Below are positions 57,763-64,000 of a DNA stretch of 64,000 bases, piece after piece. The DNA is taken from positions 77,354,207-77,418,206 of the forward strand of contig NC_050098.1 of assembly GCF_902167145.1 (NCBI RefSeq), given 5' to 3'. The position numbers were made by a program, and so were the translations under genes. Numbering within the stretch: position 1 is the first letter of the stretch; every line of letters starts with the position of its first letter. The DNA comes from Zea mays (Eukaryota > Streptophyta > Magnoliopsida > Poales > Poaceae). A model generated the notes under the pieces. The model was given only the letters and a program-made list of their open reading frames with translations. It did not search any database and was not told the origin of the DNA.

Positions 57763-58850
57763 ATGGCAGCTAGGCAGCGTCGCGGGCATAACGAGCAAGT
57801 TCCCCCGCCACCTCCTCCAGCTCCCACGGTGCAGGAGCTGATGGCGTAGCAGAACGAGATTCTGCGACAGCTCTTGCAGCGCCAGGCCCACCCCCAGCAG
57901 CATGGTGGAGGCCAGCCGCAGCGACCTCCGGCAGCGGCAACCTACCAGGAGTTCCTGAGCACACAGCCGCTCTTGTTCACCAAGGCAGAGGATCCGTTGG
58001 ATGCCGACATGTGGTTACGCGTCATGGAGTCCAAGTTTCCCCTCCACACGGGAGACTGCCCTGATGATACCAAGACTCGCTTCGCCGCGCAGCAGCTTCG
58101 TGGCCCTGCTCGAACTTGGTGGGACCACTTTCGTGCTATGCTACCTGCTGATCATGAAGTTTCTTGGGAGGAATTCAAGACTGCTTTCAGAGGGCACCAC
58201 ATCCCAGCTGGAATTCTTGATCGCAAGCGGAATGAGTTTCTGGCACTCAATCAAGGAACACACATGGTATTGCAGTACGCTCAAGCCTTCAACGATCTGT
58301 GCCAGTACGCAGGTTATCATGTTGATTCCGATGAGAAGAAGAGAGACCGCTTCCACAGGGGTCTCAATACCTAGCTGCGGGAACGTCTCAACACTGTCCG
58401 GGCTGATAGCTTCAATGAGTTGGTCAACCTCGCCATCTCCCAGGAGGATTGTATTGTAGCTCACCGGGCAGAGAAGAAGAGGAAGGCACCAATGGCAGCA
58501 CCATCCGCTCAGGCCCAGAGGTTTAGGATTGTTTCTCACAATCAGAGTAGGGGATTTCAGCAGCAGGTAGGCAGATGGGTGACCAGGCCACCTCAGCAGC
58601 AGCAGCTGGCACCCACCCGTTTTCCAGCCCTCGCTCCAAGGAACAATCAGCCTCCTCAGCAGGAATTCCGCCAGGGAAATGGGAACAAGTGCTTCACTTA
58701 TGTCAATGTGGGCCACTATGCCAAGAATTGCTCGAGAAACCAGCAGAGGCAGATGCCAGCACCAAATCAAGACAAGGGAAGAAAGCAAAAGGTACAAGGC
58801 AGGCAAGGGAAGCTCAACTTCACTACTCTGGAGGAGTTACCTAAGGGAGC
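57763..58850 (+). pseudogene. gag: L6 gag
   Basis: ATG 57763 (MAARQRRGHNEQ), Pro-rich. The Gag core is at 57985-58380 (EDPLDADMWLRVMESKF, RGPARTWWDHF, FRGHHIPAGI, VLQYAQAFNDLCQYAG), then basic KKRK and a Gln/Pro-rich linker. The knuckle at 58690-58731 reads [14 protein letters not shown]: its second Cys is Tyr (L5 has Cys), so zinc binding is lost. Stops: TAG at 57847 and about 58372. The frame is otherwise continuous into protease. Confidence 0.8.
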
Positions 58851-61800
58851 CCCCATCATGACTGGTATCTTTTCAATTTATAATCAACCTCCATTAATAC
58901 TGTTTGATTCTAGTGCATTTCATAGTTTCATTAGCCAAAAGTTCAGTGCTAAATGTCAACTGCCTTTCTATCACACCAAAGGGTCATTCATGATAGCCAC
59001 ACCTGGAGGTAAAATTGCAACTAACCAATTAAACCAAAGTCTGCCTATTCAACTGGGAAGCCACATTATCAAAACCACCCTTCTTGTTTTGGGTTTGGAA
59101 AATGTGGATATTATTCTGGGAGCTAATTGGATGACCAGACACCATGTAGTGCTTGATGTAGCCAGCTGCATCGTGGAAATCAATTCCCCAATCTGTGGGA
59201 GTTTCACCTTGTTTCTTCCCAGTCAAGATTCTACTCAGTCATGTGCCTTTGCTATGATGGAGTTACCTCTGAAGAAGATTCCAGTGGTCTGTGATTATGC
59301 AGATGTCTTTCCTGATGAATTGTCAGGAATGCCCCCAGACCGGGATATTGAATTCGCCATCGAGTTGCAACCGGGAACGACACCTATTTCCAAGAGGCCT
59401 TACCGGATGCCACCCACTGAGTTGGCAGAATTGAAGAAGCAATTGCAAGAATTGCTGGATAAAGGTTTTATTCGCCCAAGTACTTCGCCTTGGGGATGTC
59501 CAACCTTGTTTGTGAAGAAGAAAGATGAAAACTTGAGGCTATGCATAGATTACTGCCCACTAAACATGGTGACTATCAAGAACATGTATCCTTTGCCTCG
59601 TATTGATGTTCTTTTTGATAAGTTGGTCGGAGCCAAAGTGTTTTCCAAGATAGACCTTCGCTCCGGTTATCATCAGATCGAGATACGAGCAAGCGATATT
59701 TCGAAGACCGCCTTCTCGACCCGATATGGGCTGTATGAATTTCTGGTGATGTCGTTTGGGCTGACCAATGCACCAGCATATTTCATGTATCTGATGAATT
59801 CTGTTTTCATGCCCGAATTGGACAAGTTCGTAGTGGTTTTCATCGATGATATCCTAGTGTACTCAAAGAACGAAGAAGAGCATGGCGGGCATTTGCATGT
59901 AGTGCTTCAATGTCTGCGAGAGCACCATCTTTATGCCAAATTGTCAAAATGTGATTTTTGGCTAAAGGAAATCAAATTATTGGGTCACACTATCTCCTAG
60001 GCAGGCATAGTTGTTGATCCTGATAAGGTGCAAGAGGTGATGAACTGGAAGCCACCAACGACTGTCCGTCAGATTCGAAGTTTTCTGGGATTGGTTGGTT
60101 ATTACCGAAGATTCATTCCGGATGAGTTGCGAAGCCCATAACTAAACTGTTGAAGAAAGAAGCCAAGTTTGTTTGGGGTCAAAAGTGTGAAGATGCCTTT
60201 CATGCATTGAGGCAATATCTGACCACCGCATCGGTGTTAGTGCAACCCGACAATAGCAAGCCATTTGATGTGTACTATGATGCCTCTGGCACTGGACTAG
60301 GTTGTGTCTTGATGCAAGACAACCAAGTCATTGCTTATGCATCAAGAGCCCTCAGACCTCATGAGCAAAATTATCCCACTCATGACCTGGAGTTAGCAGC
60401 CGTGGTCCATGCATTGAAAATGTGGAGACACTATTTGATGGGAACCCACTACAACATCTTCACTGATCATAAGAGCCTTAAGTATATCTTTACTCAGGCT
60501 GATCTCAACATGAGGCAGAGAAAATGGCTAGAGCTGATCAAAGATTATGACCTGGAGGTACATTATCACCCAGGGAAAGCCATTGTGGTAGCAGATGCCT
60601 TGAGTCGAAAATTGCAATGCAACTGTGTTATCATGGATTCTCGCATTAACACCTTGTGTGATGAGTTGAGCAAAATGAAGATCGAAGTGATTCCTTCTAG
60701 TGCTTTGTCTCACATTTCCGTTGAGCCAGCTTTGTAAGACCAGATCATCATGGCCCAGCTCAGTGACAAGGGAGTGCAAATTATTAAGGAGAACCTCCAT
60801 CAGAAGACCGAGAAGTATAAATGTTTCCGCCAAGATGGAAAGGGTATATTATGGTTTGAAAGCAGATTGGTGGTTCCTAAAAACAAGGATCTCAAGAAGA
60901 AAATCTTGGATGAGGCCCATCTCTCCAAATTCTCCATGCATCCAGGGAGCCCCAAAATGTAGCATGATCTGAAGCCCTTGTATTGGTGGACCAGAATGAA
61001 GAGGGAGATAGCCCAATATGTATCAGAATGTGACACATGTCAGAGGATAAAGGCAAGCCACTTGAAATCAGCTGGAGCTTTGCAACCCCTATCTATACCT
61101 TCATGGAAATGGGATGACATCAACATGGATTTCATTGTGGGTCTGCCCAACACCTCTCATCATCATGATTCGATTTGGGTTATTGTGGACCGACTGACTA
61201 AAGTGGCGCATTTTCTCCCAGTGCACACCACTGATAAGGCTCAGAAGTATGCATAGTTGTACATTGACTGAATCGTGTGTTTGCACGGATTGCCCCGGAC
61301 CATTGTTTCTGACCGAGGAGCTCAATTTGTTGCTAGATTTTGGGAACAATTGCAAGAGTCTTTGGGAACCAAGCTAATCAGAAGTTCAGCTTACCACCCA
61401 CAAACTGATGGTCAGACCGAGAGGGTAAATCAAATTCTTGAAGATATGTTGAGGGCTTATGCAACCGATTGTGGCAAGAACTAGGACAAGCACCTCTCCT
61501 TGGCAGAGTTTGCTTATAACAACAGTTATCAATCCAGCCTAAAGATGGCACCCTTTGAAGCCCTATATGGAAGAAGGTGTCGAACACCCCTCAATTGGTC
61601 TCAGCCTGGAGAAAGAGAAGTTTTCGGACTTGACTTAGTGACTGAAGCCGAAAGGAAGGTCAAACTAATCAGAAAGAATCTAGAAGCTTCTCAGGCCAGG
61701 CAGAAGACTTACCATGATAAGAGAAGGAAACCTCTCCAATTCGAGGTGGGAGATTTCGTATATCTGAAGGTATCACCCATCAAGGGAATGCAGATATTCG

Positions 61801-62136
61801 GGATCAGAAGCATGTGGACCCGTGGCATACAAATTGAAGTTACCTCCAAAAATGTCTGCCATCCACAGTGTATTCCATGTATCCCAACTGAAGAAGTGTG
61901 TTCGATTGCCGACTGAGGTCATAGCAGAACCAAAATTGGAGATAGGGCCAGATCTATCGTACCAAGAGTACCCTTCCAAGGTTCTAGATTGCAAAGAAAG
62001 ATCAACTCGAGCTAAATCGATCAAGATGTATAAGATCCAATGGAGTAATCACTTAGAGGAAGAGGCTACTTGGGAGACTGAGAAATTTCTGTGTTCCAAC
62101 TTTCCCGATTATCTACCTATGAAAATTGGTACGTAA
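58851..62136 (+). pseudogene. pol: L6 pol: protease, RT, RNase H, integrase, chromodomain
   Basis: Protease reads [10 protein letters not shown], Ser replacing the active-site Gly found in L5. RT is complete to the thumb (RSGYHQI, catalytic FIDD at 59845-59850, LLGHTIS), then TAG at 59998. An 8-bp loss near 60125 precedes RNase H ([37 protein letters not shown]), with TAA at 60735. The integrase zinc domain (EAHLSKFSMHPGS...CDTCQ) has TAG at 60960. The core has Asp (NMDF), Asp (SDRGAQF) and Glu ([10 protein letters not shown]), with stops near 61255, 61269 and 61482. Near 61805 a deletion removes the GPF module seen in L3/L4. The chromodomain (about 61960-62110) ends LPMKIGT, stop 62134. Confidence 0.85.
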
Positions 62137-62365
62137 TCATGCCCAACCCCTCCACTGCCCTTCGAATCAAAATATAGGAAAAATGATTTTAAATAGAATG
62201 AGTTAATTGTAAAACTAAAGTTAAAAGGACTTCCTTCTGAAGTTGCAAAGATAATGACATTCGAAGAGCAGATGCCTTAATAAATAAAGCACCCACTTCA
62301 AGTAAGTCTCACCCTTCGCTTCACCCTAGGAGGACTCCGACCTGAATCTCGGGACAAGATTCCTT
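62137..62365 (+). other. L6 3' untranslated region
   Basis: Non-coding between the pol stop and the polypurine tract, AT-rich, with the CTCGGGACAAGATTCCTT motif equivalent to the CTCGAGGACGAGATT of L3/L4. Confidence 0.6.
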
Positions 62366-62379
62366 TAAGGGGGGAAGGA
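62366..62379 (+). other. L6 polypurine tract
   Basis: TAAGGGGGGAAGGA directly before the 3' LTR start TGCGACACC. Confidence 0.85.
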
Positions 62380-64000
62380 TGCGACACCCCAGTGTCACCT
62401 AGGGTTCTTCTCAGTGCTAACTCAAGAGCCATCATTTCATGTAAGCCAAATTGAGCATGAAGCACCAAATCAACTTAAGAATAAAAGATCCACTAAGTTT
62501 ATATCTAAAGAGTCATGTCTAAAACAATTGAGGTTTTCAAAAAGGGCAAAAATGTTGAAACCCTAATACCAACCCTAATTAAGCTACTTAAGTAGAAAAG
62601 AAGAAAAGGGATGAAAGACCATGAAAAACTTGAAATCATGACTAAGGCCAATTATAAAAATTGAAATACACTAAATAAGATACAATAAAGATTATAAAAG
62701 TTTGGCCAAAATAGTTTGTTAAAAACTCCAAACAAGCCATTCAAGTGGAGGTTTAATGGGGAAATCTGAAATTCAGATTTCTGAATTTTCAGCCTTTGAA
62801 CCAAAACCGAGCATGTTCACCTCGATCCTTAGCTCTAATCCTAAAGCTCCCATTAACAAAAATGTGTCTAACTAACCCCTCTACCACATGTCTGAAGATG
62901 GCATCGTGACGCGAGCCCTAGACACGACAAAACCGAAGATTTGCATCTGGCTCGGGCTGAGAGACAAACCAGACTTGAGAGCTCCATATCATTGAAACCA
63001 GTAGGCCAAATCCTATGACCCCCACGCAAGATCGGTAGCTTATAGGGAGGAGAAGAGGTTTTGTGCACCGACCAAGGCAAGAGCAGGCTCGGATAAATGA
63101 CCACATGCGCCAGAACTCGGGTAGAATGAACACGCACACCTGTTCGACCCTCGTCGGCACGCCGGCGTTTGCCCAACCCGCGCGCGCTCGCCCCAGCGTC
63201 CGGTCAAGTCCACCGCGAGCCCTCGCCCGCGCTGTGCCTATAAAGCAGCCCCAAGGCCTCGGCCGTACCTCCCCGCGCGCTCTCAGGCCTTGCCTAAGCC
63301 AAAGTTCACCGGACTTCACCTCGAGCACGCCGCGCCACCGCCCGCCATCACTGTCCAAGCCTCGGCCACCGCGGCCAGCTCGCTCCAGCCACGTCCAAGT
63401 TGCGTCGGCCTCTCGGTTAGCTTCGCTAGTGGCCCGTGAAGCTTTCCAAGCTCTTGGACCCGATAGAACTTCACCGGAGACCCGAGATCGCCTTCGCCGG
63501 ACTTCGGTCGCCCGTGGCCGCGCGTAGACCGAGCAATCTGGTGAGCCATTCTCCAATTCCTCGCGCGCACATCTTCCTTGACCTCCGGTGAAGCTCCCTA
63601 ACCCATTTAATTGATCTATCGTGCCCTGGTTAGGCCAGACTCCTCGCCACCGATGAGCTCCCTCGCCTGCGCACATGGACAGACATCCTCCGACCACCAT
63701 CGCCGGTGATGCGCACCTCGACGTGATCGCCAAAGAATCCCGGACCTCACCCGACCATTCACCGGAGCAACCTCACCGCCGGTAAGCCCCTCCGCCCTAT
63801 TCTTCCGCCACGGTCACTGTTCCATTTGGGGAAGGATCGCAGGTTTGATTTCGGGAAACCCTAGGGGGTTTTCTGCAGAGCCTTAGACTCAAGTGAATAG
63901 TGCACCGAGGACCTATCTATAATTCATTCAAAACCTTTTGCCAAGGACCCTAGTGCAAAACCCCTTTTTCTTTATCCATTTCTAATTATGCTTTTAAATT
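62380..64000 (+). repeat. L6 3' LTR, truncated by window end
   Basis: TGCGACACCCCAGTGTCACC onward matches 40649-42260. Then, without L7, CTAATTATGCTTTTAAATT continues as at 53141-53160 (CTAATTAAGCTTTTAAATT). It proves the pre-insertion site of L7. TATAAAG is at 63239. GT donor motifs are at 63540 and 63782. Confidence 0.88.

Larger units (their letters stand above)
40649..64000 (+). mobile_element. L6: orf0-carrying chromovirus, 3' LTR cut by window end
   Basis: A plus-strand element in L5 integrase. The 5' LTR is 40649-56241 with L7 inside it; then PBS 56244, orf0 56631, gag 57763, pol to 62136, polypurine tract and 3' LTR from 62380. Left target site is probably GTGTG (40644-40648), part of a TG run, so the edge is uncertain by two bases. 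A hand count over the first ~215 bp gives roughly 3.5% LTR difference. Coding is long (58420-60000 is open for 526 codons) but carries about ten lesions. Confidence 0.85.

Noticed and set aside
1..64000. An undescribed enzymatic or defence system
   Set aside because: Every coding block of size belongs to Ty3/gypsy gag, pol, orf0 or accessory ORFs; nothing else with domain-level support was found on either strand.

Overview
The window reads as plant nuclear DNA made entirely of nested LTR retrotransposons. I found no host gene, rRNA, tRNA, CRISPR or bacterial signal. Long LTRs (0.65 to about 4.7 kb), exact 5-bp target-site duplications and intact primer-binding and polypurine sites point to a large grass genome. 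Element L7 resembles the maize Huck family and L3/L4 the maize Tekay group, so maize or a close Andropogoneae relative is my best guess. That guess is from memory, not from a search.

Layout, outermost first. 1-140 is the end of a Tat-type LTR and 141-441 is pol debris. 442-3549 (L1) is a truncated long chromovirus-type LTR. L2 (3550 to 31416, minus strand) is a Tat-lineage element inserted into L1. It has a 647-bp LTR, gag, no pol, a minisatellite and an intron-bearing accessory gene on the opposite strand with its own TATA box. L2 is split by L3 (7338-29503, minus, TSD ATTGG), a chromovirus. L3 is split inside RNase H by a related chromovirus in the opposite orientation, L4 (12484-22855, plus, TSD TGCGT). 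L2 is also broken at 31417 by L5 (plus, 4.3-kb LTR, orf0-gag-pol). L5 is broken at 40649 inside integrase by L6 (plus, about 4.7-kb LTR, orf0-gag-pol-chromodomain). The 5' LTR of L6 carries L7 (42261-53140, minus, TSD CTAAT), a Tat-lineage element with most of pol deleted. The 3' LTR of L6 runs off the window, and the right ends of L5 and L2 lie beyond it.

Insertion order is therefore L1, then L2, then (L3 then L4) and independently (L5 then L6 then L7). Every gag/pol set carries stops, frameshifts or deletions, so no element looks autonomous today. Where two copies can be compared, most stops look like C-to-T or G-to-A changes, as expected for methylated heterochromatin.

The signals that standard annotation does not explain are two. 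First, the chromovirus LTRs share a GC-type 5' splice-donor motif at the end of a short open frame, and every recognisable orf0 and gag ATG lies directly after an AG, often with a pyrimidine tract. This suggests a spliced leader that chooses between orf0 and gag. Second, the antisense accessory gene of L2 keeps introns because it is transcribed against the genomic RNA. All coordinates and divergence estimates were read by eye.
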